Assembly (NCBI RefSeq): GCF_011193355.1
Contig: NZ_CP049780.1
Span: 7,222,634-7,286,633 of the forward strand
Source of the DNA: Streptomyces sp. JB150
GTDB lineage: Bacteria; Actinomycetota; Actinomycetes; Streptomycetales; Streptomycetaceae
Direction of reading: 5' to 3'
DNA: 64,000 bases
The notes under the pieces: model-generated
The model's input: the letters and a program-made list of their open reading frames with translations, nothing else
The model's database searches: none
Told to the model about the DNA's origin: nothing
In this document: one piece after another, positions 25,845 to 33,606 of the stretch
Numbering within the stretch: position 1 is the stretch's first letter
Layout: each line of letters opens with the position of its first letter
Translations under genes and position numbers: made by a program

Positions 25845-26819
25845 TCAGCGCGGAGCGGCGGGCCCGTACGCCCCGGCGGCCCGGCGCAGGACGGCCTCCG
25901 CGTCGGCGACCGTCCGCCGTACGATCTCGGCCGCCGGGAGGACGTCGTGGACGAGCGCCGCGGACTGCCCGGTGAACGGCAGGAACTCGTGCCCCCGTCC
26001 GCCGCGCATGGCCTCCAGCAGCCGGGGGCCGGCCTCCGCCGGGTCCACCCGCTCGGGATGCTCTTCGGCCTCCTCGGCGAACGGCGTGCGCAGGGAGCGC
26101 GGAACGCCGTAGGCGCCCGGCCGGGAGAACGGCGGCAGGTACCGGTCGCTGTGGGCCAGTTTGATCGTGTCCCGCGCGTCGGCGGCGACGATCCGCTCCT
26201 TCCACTCCCCGGCGATCCGCATCTCCACCGAGGCGAGCAGCCGGGTACCGATGACCACGCCCTGAGCGCCCAGCGCCAGCGCCGCCGCCAGCCCCCGGCC
26301 GTCGGCGATCCCGCCCGCTGCGACGACCGGGATGTCTCCCGCGACATCCACCACCTGCGGCACCAGCACCATGGTCGACACCTCGCCGCCCTGGCCGCCC
26401 GCCTCACCGCCCTGCGCGACGATGACGTCCACGCCCGCGCGCACGGCCTGCCCGGCCTGGTCCACGTCCATCACCTGCTGGATCCACAGCACGCCCGCGT
26501 CATGCGCGCGCCGCACCAGGTCCCCGGGCACCCCCAGGTGGAACGAGACGGCCGCCGGACGTTCGGCCAGGGTCGCCTCGAACGCCTCCTCGTTCAGCGG
26601 CCGCAGGGTGTGGTTGATCGCGAACGGCCGGTCGGTCGACTCCCGCATCCGTGCCCACTGACGCCGCAGATCGGGCAGCGGGCGCACCGCCGTGCCCAGA
26701 CTGCCGAGCCCCCCCGCCTCGCACACCGCGGCCGCGACCTCGACCTGATCGAACGGTCCGAACGGCGCACCGATGACCGGCACCTCGATCCCGAGCACGT
26801 CGCACAGCGGCGTCCGCAC
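25845..26819 (-). CDS. Nitronate monooxygenase-like FMN oxidoreductase
   Basis: TIM-barrel flavoprotein of the NMO / 2-nitropropane dioxygenase family, 324 aa. Visible features are the N-terminal GIEVPVIGAPFGPF, GVDVIVAQGGEAGGQGG (phosphate-binding region) and VVAAGGIADGRGLAAALALGA. GTG at 26819 is chosen because AGGAGG stands 8 nt before it; the GTG at 26828 lies almost inside that site. Family members oxidise nitroalkanes or act as enoyl reductases. It is the first gene of a two-gene unit with the SDR downstream. Confidence 0.87.
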   Translation of the reverse strand: MRTPLCDVLGIEVPVIGAPFGPFDQVEVAAAVCEAGGLGSLGTAVRPLPDLRRQWARMRESTDRPFAINHTLRPLNEEAFEATLAERPAAVSFHLGVPGDLVRRAHDAGVLWIQQVMDVDQAGQAVRAGVDVIVAQGGEAGGQGGEVSTMVLVPQVVDVAGDIPVVAAGGIADGRGLAAALALGAQGVVIGTRLLASVEMRIAGEWKERIVAADARDTIKLAHSDRYLPPFSRPGAYGVPRSLRTPFAEEAEEHPERVDPAEAGPRLLEAMRGGRGHEFLPFTGQSAALVHDVLPAAEIVRRTVADAEAVLRRAAGAYGPAAPR

Positions 26820-27125
26820 GGTTGCCACCTCCTCCGGGCACCGCGACCGGGAGCAGCGGGGCCACTACCGACCATGCTGCCCCGCGGCCCGCCCCGGCGC
26901 ATGACGACCGCCCCCGCGCCCGACGACCGCCCCGGCGCATGACGACCCCCTCGGCGCCCTACGAACACTCGGGCGCATGAGAGACCTCCGGCGCATGAGA
27001 GACCTCCGGCGCATGAAAGACCTCCGGCCCATGACGCCCTACGGCGTTCGCGGCCTACGCCGCTCGGCGTCGCGCCGGAACACGGCTCAGCACGCCCGTC
27101 GTCAGCCGCCGGTGACAACCCCGCG
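26820..27125. other. 306-bp intergenic stretch with tandem repeats
   Basis: No gene is seen. It carries the promoter side of the nitronate monooxygenase-like gene, a run of CGACCGCCCC-type repeats around 26900-26945, and three 18-bp units at 26973-27026. It also holds the 3' side of the beta-propeller gene. Confidence 0.6.
26973..27026. repeat. Three 18-bp tandem repeats
   Basis: Units GCGCATGAGAGACCTCCG at 26973, 26991 and 27009; the third has one change. Intergenic, directly abutting, no spacers. Confidence 0.9.
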
Positions 27126-28322
27126 TCACCGCCCCACCAGATCACGCTCCTCCCCGTCGGCCTGCGGCAGCAGGACCGCGTGGCCGCCGTGGTGGAGGGG
27201 GGTGTCCACCCGGAGGCGGTGGGTCTCCTGGCCGGCCGTGGCGTCGACGAGGTGGATCTCGCCGTGGCCGCCGCGGGTCACGGCGACCCAGTCGGCGCCC
27301 GGTGACGCGGCCACCGCGCGGCGCTGGACGCCCTCCCACGGGGTGCCGCCGCGCCGGGGCGCGCCGTCCATGGCGGGCAGGGGGACAGGGGAGACGGCTC
27401 CGTCCGCGCTCAGCAGGATCAGCTCGTCGCCGTCGGGATGGACGCGGGCGAACGCGGTGTGCGCGCGGGCGAGGGCCAGGCGGAAGACGAGGCCGGGACC
27501 GAGGTCCGTGCGGGCCGTGGTCCCGGTGTGCAGGTCGTACCGCCAGGCCTGGTTGGTCCACTCCGGCCAGCGCAGCGGGTCCGCGGGGCCGCCGCGCAGC
27601 GTCGACCACAGGGCGCGCCGCCGCGGGTCCAGGCGCAGGTACCAGCCGCGGGCGGGCGCGCCCCAGGGGATCACCGGCTCCGACACGAGGTGGTCGCCCT
27701 CCCGGCGCGCCCGGTGCACGCCCTCACCGGTGGCCGCGAACACCGTCGCCGTACGCGGGTCCTGGGCGTCGCCGTGGCCGTCGCCGGGCAGCGGAAGGCG
27801 GGCGACCGGGGTGACGGGCGGGCAGCCGGGGGGCGCGGCGAGCAGGTCGGTGACGCGGTGGACGGCCAGGGAGCCGGGCTCGCGGTGGCGGAGGACGAGG
27901 AGCGGCCGGTCGGGTCCGAGCACCGTGACACCGGGCTCGCCCGCGCGGGTGCGCACCCGTACGGCGTCCCCCGTGGCGAGATCGACGACGGTGAGCAGGT
28001 CCGACCACGGCGCGGAGTTCTTGCCGAGCCCGGTCGTCACGGCCACCCACCGGCCCGAGGGGTCGGTGGCCAGGTGTTCGGCGGGTACCGCCACGGGTAT
28101 CGCCGCCGCCAGGAGTCGCGGGCCGGACGGGTCGAGCACCAGCAGCTCGCCGCGGCGGTCGTCGACACAGGCCACCCGGCCGCCCGGCAGGGCCAGGAAA
28201 CCGGCGTGCTCGGAGAGATGACGGCCCGGCAGCCGGCCCGCCTCCGCCCCGTCCGGCACGGTCACGAGATGGACGCATCCGTCCACGTGGTCGGAGACCA
28301 GGAGCAGCGGTTCGGTCGTCAT
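27126..28322 (-). CDS. Cytoplasmic beta-propeller protein divergent from the metallophore uptake operon
   Basis: A 398-aa protein made of repeated blade-like units (for example SGRWVAVTTGLG, GADWVAVTRGGHG, DGDELILLSADG), consistent with a seven-bladed propeller related to lactonase/YncE proteins. There is no signal peptide or catalytic motif. ATG at 28322 has GAAGGG 6 nt upstream. It is divergent from the FecB gene, and the Fur-family box at 28355-28370 lies 33 bp before its start, so it is probably metal-regulated together with the uptake operon. It might bind or process the metallophore, but that is inference. Confidence 0.75.
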   Translation of the reverse strand: MTTEPLLLVSDHVDGCVHLVTVPDGAEAGRLPGRHLSEHAGFLALPGGRVACVDDRRGELLVLDPSGPRLLAAAIPVAVPAEHLATDPSGRWVAVTTGLGKNSAPWSDLLTVVDLATGDAVRVRTRAGEPGVTVLGPDRPLLVLRHREPGSLAVHRVTDLLAAPPGCPPVTPVARLPLPGDGHGDAQDPRTATVFAATGEGVHRARREGDHLVSEPVIPWGAPARGWYLRLDPRRRALWSTLRGGPADPLRWPEWTNQAWRYDLHTGTTARTDLGPGLVFRLALARAHTAFARVHPDGDELILLSADGAVSPVPLPAMDGAPRRGGTPWEGVQRRAVAASPGADWVAVTRGGHGEIHLVDATAGQETHRLRVDTPLHHGGHAVLLPQADGEERDLVGR

Positions 28323-28354
28323 CGGCGGCCCTTCGTCGGCACATTGAGCGTGTC

Positions 28355-28374
28355 TGAAAATGATTATCATGTAT
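28355..28374. promoter_or_regulatory. Fur-family (Zur/Fur-like) operator 1
   Basis: Contains TGAAAATGATTATCA, which fits a 7-1-7 dyad with one mismatch and matches the Streptomyces Zur-box pattern as I recall it (TGAAAAT-N-ATTTTCA). The core ATGAT-T-ATCAT (28360-28370) is a perfect inverted repeat. It lies between the divergent propeller gene (start 28322) and FecB gene (start 28438). It shares 12 of 16 aligned positions with the second box at 32401. It does not fit the DmdR/IdeR iron box. Zur versus another Fur paralogue cannot be settled by eye. Confidence 0.75.
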
Positions 28375-28437
28375 GGTCGGTGCGTTTCCGGACCACGAGA
28401 ACACTCAGCACACTCACGACAAGAAACGAGGGCACCG

Positions 28438-29427
28438 ATGCTGCGCTCACCCCTGCGAGCCATACGGCGCGGACTGGCCGCCGTGATCCTGGGTTCCGTC
28501 CTGGTGGGATGCGGCGCCTCCGCCGACACCTCGACCGAGAGCGGGGCGGCCGCCGACGACGCGAAGGCCGACGTCACCGATGTGACGGTGGACCCCATCA
28601 AGGAGACCCTGCGGCTGACGGACGCGCGCGGCGTGACCGTCTCCCTGAAGAAGAAGCCCGAGCGCATCGTCTGCCTGGTGGCGCTCTGCGACGACATCCT
28701 GACCGAGCTGGGCATCGTCCCCGTCGCCACCAACAGCCAACTCCTCGCCCAGCCGGGCTTCCTGGGGGAGGAGAAGGCGAAGGAGGTCGCGGTCGTCCCC
28801 GGCGGGTTCATCGCCCCCGAGGTCGAAGCGATCCTCTCCCACAAGCCCGACCTGGTGATCGGGCTCGAGGACACCCACGGCAAGCTCGCCCCCGCGCTGA
28901 AGGGCGCCACCACCTTCTGGCCCGTGCAGCCCGCCAAGTGGCAGGACAGCGTGGGCTATCTGCGCGACGTCGCCGCCCTCACGGGCCGCACCGCCGAGGG
29001 CGAGAAGGCGGAGAAGGCCTTCCGCGTCAAACTGGCCGCCGCCGAGCGGAAGAAGAGCGACAAGACCGCACTGATCATCTACGGCAGCGACGAGAACTTC
29101 GGCGTCGCCACCCCCGGCACCGACGTGGTCGCGGGCCTGTTCCCGAAGCTCGCCGAGTACCCCTGGAAGTCGCGCGGCGTCGAGGGCAGTTACAGCCTCG
29201 AGGAAATCCTCGCGAGGGACGTCGACGTGCTGTTCGTCGAGACGATGAGCTTCGGCGAACCGGACGGCAAGCTGTCCGAGAAGCTGGCGAAAAACCCGCT
29301 GTGGGGCAAGATCCCGGCCGTGAAGAACGGCGACGTCCACGAGGTCAACTCCGAGGTGTGGGCCAAGGGACGCGGCACCCGCTCACTGGGCCTCGTCCTC
29401 GACGAGGCCGTGGCCGCGCTGCGGTGA
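28438..29427 (+). CDS. FecB-type substrate-binding lipoprotein for metallophore uptake
   Basis: A 329-aa extracellular lipoprotein of the siderophore/cobalamin-binding (class III) family. It has a basic N-terminus, a hydrophobic stretch, and lipobox LVGC with the lipidated Cys at residue 25. The mature part has the two-lobed FecB layout with VTVSLKKKPERIVCL and a C-terminal lobe ending VLDEAVAAL. Two cysteines in VCLVALCDD are unusual at that position. ATG at 28438 has GAGGG 6 nt upstream. First gene of a four-gene uptake operon; its stop overlaps the permease start (GTGA). The ligand is unknown; the nearby RiPP product is the obvious candidate. Confidence 0.88.
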   Translation: MLRSPLRAIRRGLAAVILGSVLVGCGASADTSTESGAAADDAKADVTDVTVDPIKETLRLTDARGVTVSLKKKPERIVCLVALCDDILTELGIVPVATNSQLLAQPGFLGEEKAKEVAVVPGGFIAPEVEAILSHKPDLVIGLEDTHGKLAPALKGATTFWPVQPAKWQDSVGYLRDVAALTGRTAEGEKAEKAFRVKLAAAERKKSDKTALIIYGSDENFGVATPGTDVVAGLFPKLAEYPWKSRGVEGSYSLEEILARDVDVLFVETMSFGEPDGKLSEKLAKNPLWGKIPAVKNGDVHEVNSEVWAKGRGTRSLGLVLDEAVAALR

Positions 29428-30461
29428 GCACGCCCACCCGCACCGCGGCACCGGCGGAGGCCCCCTCCGCCGGTGCCGGCGCGCCGAAGCGGCGGCCGGG
29501 AGCCCGGCGCTGGACCCAGGCGGCGGCCCTGACCGCCCTGCTCGCACTCGCGGCATGGTGCGCGCTGTGCCTCGGCACGCCCTACGTCCCGCTCCACCGG
29601 CTGTTCGGCGGCGACGAGATCACCCGCGTCGTGGTCACCGAACTGCGGGTGCCCCGGCTGGTCCTCGCGCTCGTCGCCGGGGCCTGCCTGGGCGCGGCGG
29701 GACTGGTCCTGCAGGAAGCGCTGCGCAACCCGCTGGCCGTCCCCGAGATGCTGGGCGTGTCCTCGGGCGCCGCCCTAGGCGTCGCCGCGCCCCTGGTGCT
29801 GGCGGTCACGCTTCCGGCGGCCGTCCAGCCCCTGCTGGCCATCGCCGGGGCCGCGCTCGGCGGCGGACTGACCCTGCTCGCGGCCGGACTCGGGCGCAGC
29901 CCTTCCGCCGTCCTGCTCACCGGGGCCGCGGTCGCCGCCGCCCTGCAGGCCGCGCTGCTCGTGCTCATGGTGATGGCCGACCAGCTCGACCTCCAGCTGA
30001 TCTACCGCTACCTGCTCGGCTCGCTGTCCGCACGCACCTGGGACGACGTGACCGGGCTGTGGCCGTGGCTGCTGATCGCCGTCCCCGCGCTCGTGCTGTG
30101 CGCCCCGGTCCTCGCGGTGCTGCGGCTCGGCGACGACGACGCGGAGGCGCTGGGCGTGCGGGTGCGCCGGGCCCGGTTCACGGCGCTCGCCGTCGCCGTC
30201 GTACTGATCGCCCCGGTGACCGCCGTGTGCGGCCCGGTGGCGTGGGTCGGCTTCCTCGCCCCGCACCTGGCCCGGCGCCTCAACCCCCGCTCCGACGCCG
30301 TGCGCTGGCTGCCCTGGTCGGCGGCGTGGGGCGCGGCCGTGGTGGCCGTCGCCGACGTTCCCGCCCGGCTCGCCCTGGCCCCCACCGAGACCCCCGCCGG
30401 CGCCTGGACGGCCCTGCTCGGCGTCCCGGCCGGGGTGGCACTGCTGCGGAGGGCGCGATGA
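29424..30461 (+). CDS. FecCD-family ABC permease, first subunit
   Basis: A 345-aa polytopic permease with about nine to ten helices. The BtuC/FecCD signatures RVPRLVLALVAGACLGAAG, NPLAVPEMLGVSSGAALG and the coupling-helix region AVCGPVAWVGFLAPHLAR are clear. GTG at 29424 overlaps the FecB stop by 4 bp and the gene overlaps the next permease by 4 bp. With its paralogue it forms the heterodimeric membrane channel of a type II importer. Confidence 0.92.
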   Translation: MSTPTRTAAPAEAPSAGAGAPKRRPGARRWTQAAALTALLALAAWCALCLGTPYVPLHRLFGGDEITRVVVTELRVPRLVLALVAGACLGAAGLVLQEALRNPLAVPEMLGVSSGAALGVAAPLVLAVTLPAAVQPLLAIAGAALGGGLTLLAAGLGRSPSAVLLTGAAVAAALQAALLVLMVMADQLDLQLIYRYLLGSLSARTWDDVTGLWPWLLIAVPALVLCAPVLAVLRLGDDDAEALGVRVRRARFTALAVAVVLIAPVTAVCGPVAWVGFLAPHLARRLNPRSDAVRWLPWSAAWGAAVVAVADVPARLALAPTETPAGAWTALLGVPAGVALLRRAR

Positions 30462-31507
30462 CGGCACGGATACTCGGCACGCCCGCGCGGGGACGCGTCG
30501 TGGCCCGGCGCTACGGCGTGCTGGGCGCGCTGCTCCTGCTGGCCGCGGGCGCCGCCCTGCTCGCCGGGCGGGCGATGTCCCCGGGCGTGGTCTGGGAGGT
30601 ACTGACCGGCGGCGGTGAGCCGCTGGACCGCCACGTGCTGTTCGAACTGCGCCTGCCCCGCCTGCTGGTGTCCCTCGGCGCGGGCGCCTGTCTCGGCGCG
30701 GCCGGTCTCGTCCTGCAGTCGGCGCTGCGCAATCCGCTCGCCGGTCCGGAGGTCACGGGGGTCACACCGGGCGCGGTGCTCGGCGCGGTCGCCGCGACGG
30801 GACTCGGACTCGCGGGCTGGCAGTCGCCGTTCGCCGTGGTCGTCGCCTCGTGCCTGGGGGGCTGCGCCGGGGCGGGGCTGCTGTGGCTGCTGACCGGGCG
30901 CGGCCGGGGCGATCCGGCGCAGATCGCGGTGCACGGGGTGCTGGTCTCGGCGGTGCTCGGCGGACTCACCGCCATGGTGCTGCTGGTCGCGCCGGGCGAA
31001 CTCGGCAGCGTCGTGCAGTGGCTCGTCGGCAGCACCGAGGGCCGGGTGTGGCAGCACTGGCATCTGCTGTGGCCGTGGGCGCTGCCGTGGCTCGTCGTCG
31101 CCTGGCTGCTGTCCGGGCCGCTGACCCTGCTGCGCTGCGGGGACGAACTCGCCGCGGCGGCCGGGCTGTCCGCTGCCCGCGCCCGCACCCTCGCCCTGTT
31201 GTGCGCGGTCGCCCTGACGGCCGGCGCGGTCGCCTCGGTGGGCGCGCTGGGCTTCGTGGGACTGCTGGTGCCGCATGTCGCGGTGGCCGTCTTCGGCGCC
31301 GATCTGCGCATCGCGCTGCCCGGTGCCGCGCTGCTCGGCGCGCTCGTGGTGAGCGGGGCGGACGCGGCGGCGCAGGCGATCTCCCGGCTGCTGGCCGCGG
31401 TCGAGGACGCCGGCCGGTTCTCGCTGCCCGTCGGCGCGCTGACCACCTGTGCCGGAGCGGTGCTGCTGCTGATCGTCGTGCGCCGCACGCCGGGCGGGAG
31501 CTTCTGA
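30458..31507 (+). CDS. FecCD-family ABC permease, second subunit
   Basis: A 349-aa permease paralogous to the preceding one, with RLPRLLVSLGAGACLGAAG, NPLAGPEVTGVTPGAVLG and SVGALGFVGLLVPHVA. ATG at 30458 overlaps the previous stop (ATGA). It pairs with the first permease. The next 95 bp up to the ATPase gene hold only its ribosome-binding site. Confidence 0.92.
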   Translation: MTARILGTPARGRVVARRYGVLGALLLLAAGAALLAGRAMSPGVVWEVLTGGGEPLDRHVLFELRLPRLLVSLGAGACLGAAGLVLQSALRNPLAGPEVTGVTPGAVLGAVAATGLGLAGWQSPFAVVVASCLGGCAGAGLLWLLTGRGRGDPAQIAVHGVLVSAVLGGLTAMVLLVAPGELGSVVQWLVGSTEGRVWQHWHLLWPWALPWLVVAWLLSGPLTLLRCGDELAAAAGLSAARARTLALLCAVALTAGAVASVGALGFVGLLVPHVAVAVFGADLRIALPGAALLGALVVSGADAAAQAISRLLAAVEDAGRFSLPVGALTTCAGAVLLLIVVRRTPGGSF

Positions 31508-31602
31508 CCGCGACCGCCGCCGGCCCGGCCGGCGACTCCGCCGGCGAGGCGGTGCCGCACGGCCCGGCCGGCCGAACACCCTACGGACGTGAAGGACATG
31601 GC

Positions 31603-32400
31603 ATGAGCGAACCCGTCGGCATCCGTGTCGAAGGGGTCCACTTCGGATACCCCGGCCGGCCCGTGCTGCGCGGCGTCGACCTGACCGTCGAACCGGGCGA
31701 ACTGACCGCCCTCGTCGGCCTGAACGGCTGCGGCAAGTCGACCCTGCTGCGGCTCACGGCCGGGCTGCTGCGGCCCGGCGAGGGGCGGGTGCTGCTCGGC
31801 GGAGACGACCTCGCCCGGCTCTCCCGGCGCGCCGCCGCCCGCCGGGTAGCGCTGCTGCACCAGTCCGCGCCGGCCGTACCGGGCATGACGGTGCGTCAGC
31901 TCGTACGGCAGGGGCGGTACGCGGCGCGCGGCCCGCTCGGGATGCTGCGCGAGGGCGACGACACCGTGGTGCGCCGGGCGCTGGAGGACGTCGGCGTGGC
32001 CGACTGGGCGGACCGGCCCGTGGAGGCGCTCTCCGGCGGGGAGCGGCAGCGGGTGCGACTGGCCATGGCACTCGCCCAGGACACCCGCGTCCTGCTGCTC
32101 GACGAGCCGACCACCTACCTCGACCTGCACCACCAGCTCGACGTGCTGCAGACCGTGGTGCGGCTGCGCGAGGAACGCCGCCTCACCGTCGTGATGGTGC
32201 TGCACGACCTCGCCCACGCCGCCCGCTTCGCCGAGCGGATCGTGGCACTGCGCGACGGGCGCGTGGTGGCCGACGGCGCGCCCGAGGAGGTCGTCACCCC
32301 GGCCTTCCTCGCGGACGTGCTGCGGGTCGCCGGGCGGGTCGGCCGGGATCCCGAGGGGGACTGGCCCGTGTGTTACCCAGATCACCCCCTCTCCAACTAG
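31603..32400 (+). CDS. ABC transporter ATPase for metallophore uptake (FecE/FepC-like)
   Basis: A 265-aa nucleotide-binding subunit. Walker A is GLNGCGKST near residue 42, signature LSGGERQR, Walker B VLLLDEPTTYLD, and a switch His in VMVLHDLAHA. ATG at 31603 has GAAGGA 6 nt upstream. It is the last gene of the uptake operon; its TAG stop is immediately followed by Fur-family box 2, so the RiPP operon begins right behind it. Confidence 0.94.
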   Translation: MSEPVGIRVEGVHFGYPGRPVLRGVDLTVEPGELTALVGLNGCGKSTLLRLTAGLLRPGEGRVLLGGDDLARLSRRAAARRVALLHQSAPAVPGMTVRQLVRQGRYAARGPLGMLREGDDTVVRRALEDVGVADWADRPVEALSGGERQRVRLAMALAQDTRVLLLDEPTTYLDLHHQLDVLQTVVRLREERRLTVVMVLHDLAHAARFAERIVALRDGRVVADGAPEEVVTPAFLADVLRVAGRVGRDPEGDWPVCYPDHPLSN

Positions 32401-32419
32401 TAAAACGATAATCGTATTC
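32401..32419. promoter_or_regulatory. Fur-family (Zur/Fur-like) operator 2, before the RiPP precursor
   Basis: Contains the perfect dyad ACGAT-A-ATCGT (32405-32415) inside TAAAACGATAATCGTATTC, starting one base after the ATPase stop and 63 bp before the precursor start. Aligned on the centre it shares 12 of 16 positions with box 1 at 28355, including the AAAA flank. This AT-rich block stands out sharply from the GC-rich surroundings. It implies that the precursor gene has its own metal-responsive promoter. Confidence 0.75.
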
Positions 32420-32482
32420 ATTAGTGTTCTGGTCGTGGCGCTCAACGGAACGTCACAACCCCTTTGTGAAGGAGGAACGTTC

Positions 32483-32596
32483 GTGGAGAACGAGCAGGTC
32501 TTCGCGCCGATCGCCGACCCGGGTCAGCTGGCCCACGACTCGGCGTCCCACTCCAACGCTCTCGTCGAGAACCCCTTCGACGACACCGAGGAGTAA
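32483..32596 (+). CDS. Putative RiPP precursor peptide, 37 aa
   Basis: A short gene with an almost ideal Shine-Dalgarno (AAGGAGG, 7 nt before GTG 32483), directly upstream of YcaO-type maturation genes. The product begins MENEQVFAPIADPG and ends NPFDDTEE. It has no cysteine; three serines (residues 20, 22, 24) and one threonine (35) are the only heterocyclisable side chains, and two histidines (18, 23) flank the serines. The C-terminus is strongly acidic. Where the leader ends cannot be told; the Ser/His stretch or the acidic tail may be the core. No signal peptide. Regulated by box 2, and separated from the maturation genes by a hairpin. Confidence 0.78.
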   Translation: MENEQVFAPIADPGQLAHDSASHSNALVENPFDDTEE

Positions 32597-32617
32597 GCGA
32601 GGGCTCCCCCCTCACCC

Positions 32618-32652
32618 GCGGGCCCGTCCGTCCGTTCCAAGGGCGGGCCCGC
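32618..32652 (+). terminator. Hairpin between precursor and maturation genes (possible attenuator)
   Basis: The perfect 9-bp arms GCGGGCCCG and CGGGCCCGC are separated by 17 nt, without a U tract. It lies 21 bp after the precursor stop. Partial termination here would give more precursor than enzyme mRNA, a common RiPP arrangement. Confidence 0.6.
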
Positions 32653-32691
32653 TCCCCACTTCCCGACATCCGGCCCCGTAGGAGAACCGAC

Positions 32692-33606
32692 GTGTCCCGC
32701 AGCCAGCTCGCACCCGGTGTCGAGGTCGTCGCCGTCGACGGCCGGGAGCTGGCCGTCCGCACGGCCGACGGCGAGTTCCTCCGCGTCCGCACCGGCGACG
32801 CCGACGTCGACGCGCTCCGCGCCCGGCTGGCCGGGGCGGACACCGCCCGCGCGGACGGCGAACTCGACCGGCTCGTCGCGGCGTTCGGCGCGGCCGGTTA
32901 TCTGACCGATGCCGACGCGGACGCCGAAGCTGAAGCCGGCACGGACGCCGAAGCTGAAGCCGGCACGGACGTCGAAGCCGGCGCCGGGACCGGCGGCCCC
33001 CCCGCCGCGGCCGCCGCCTGGCCCGCCGCGCGGCGCGACATCCTCGTGCTGGGCGACCCGGTGCTCACCGGACCGCTCACCCGGCTGCTGCGGGAAGCCG
33101 GCGCCGAACCCCGCCCCGGCACACCCGGCGAGGCAGTCGCGCCGGAGGCTGCCGCCGCCGTCGTCTGGTGCCTCGACGGGCCCGTGCCCGACGGCCTGTG
33201 GGACGACGCCGACCGGCTGCCCCAGCACGGTGTCGCCTGGCTGCGCTGCCACCGGGAGGGCTGGCAGGCGTACCTGGAACCGGTCGCCGCCGCCCCCGGA
33301 GACGTCACCTCCGCCCACCTGCGCGCCCGCCGCCTCGCCGCCACCCCCGCCCACCGCGAACTGGCCGCCTATTGGAGCGGACCCCGCACCACCGGCGCCC
33401 CCGTACGCCTCACCACCCCCGCCGCGGCGCTGCTCGCCGCACTCCTCGCCGACGACCTCACCCGCTGGGCCACCGACGCCCCCGACACCGGCGCCCTGCC
33501 CGCCCGGCGCCGCCTGCGCCGGGTCGACCTGCGCACCCTGACCGTCACCGAACACCCGGTGCTGCCCGTCCCCGACGTCGCGCGGATACCGGTGACCGCC
33601 AGGTGA
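32692..33606 (+). CDS. RRE/ocin-ThiF-like leader-binding protein (TOMM cyclodehydratase partner)
   Basis: A 304-aa protein. Residues 1-72 form a winged-helix RRE-like region (GVEVVAVDGRELAVRTADGE, then LVAAFGAAGYL) that would bind the leader. Residues 74-104 are an Ala/Glu/Asp/Gly linker with two perfect 24-bp repeats. Residues 115-304 look like an E1/ThiF-type Rossmann domain (RRDILVLGDPVLTG) without CxxC zinc motifs or an obvious ATP-binding motif, as in ocin-ThiF-like partners that deliver substrate to a separate YcaO. GTG at 32692 has AGGAG 7 nt upstream. The stop overlaps the hydrolase start (GTGA). Start of a run of six overlapping genes. Confidence 0.8.
   Translation: MSRSQLAPGVEVVAVDGRELAVRTADGEFLRVRTGDADVDALRARLAGADTARADGELDRLVAAFGAAGYLTDADADAEAEAGTDAEAEAGTDVEAGAGTGGPPAAAAAWPAARRDILVLGDPVLTGPLTRLLREAGAEPRPGTPGEAVAPEAAAAVVWCLDGPVPDGLWDDADRLPQHGVAWLRCHREGWQAYLEPVAAAPGDVTSAHLRARRLAATPAHRELAAYWSGPRTTGAPVRLTTPAAALLAALLADDLTRWATDAPDTGALPARRRLRRVDLRTLTVTEHPVLPVPDVARIPVTAR
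32920..32983. repeat. In-frame 24-bp repeats in the linker of the RRE/ThiF-like gene
   Basis: Two identical 24-bp units (32920, 32944) and a truncated third. They encode an octapeptide of the type DAEAEAGT linking the RRE and ThiF-like domains. Confidence 0.88.

Noticed and set aside
26973..27026. Possible CRISPR array
   Set aside because: Units abut directly with no unique spacers and no cas genes are near; the same holds for the other tandem repeats.
28355..28374. DmdR/IdeR iron box
   Set aside because: The sequence does not resemble TTAGGTTAGGCTAACCTAA; it fits a Fur-family dyad instead.
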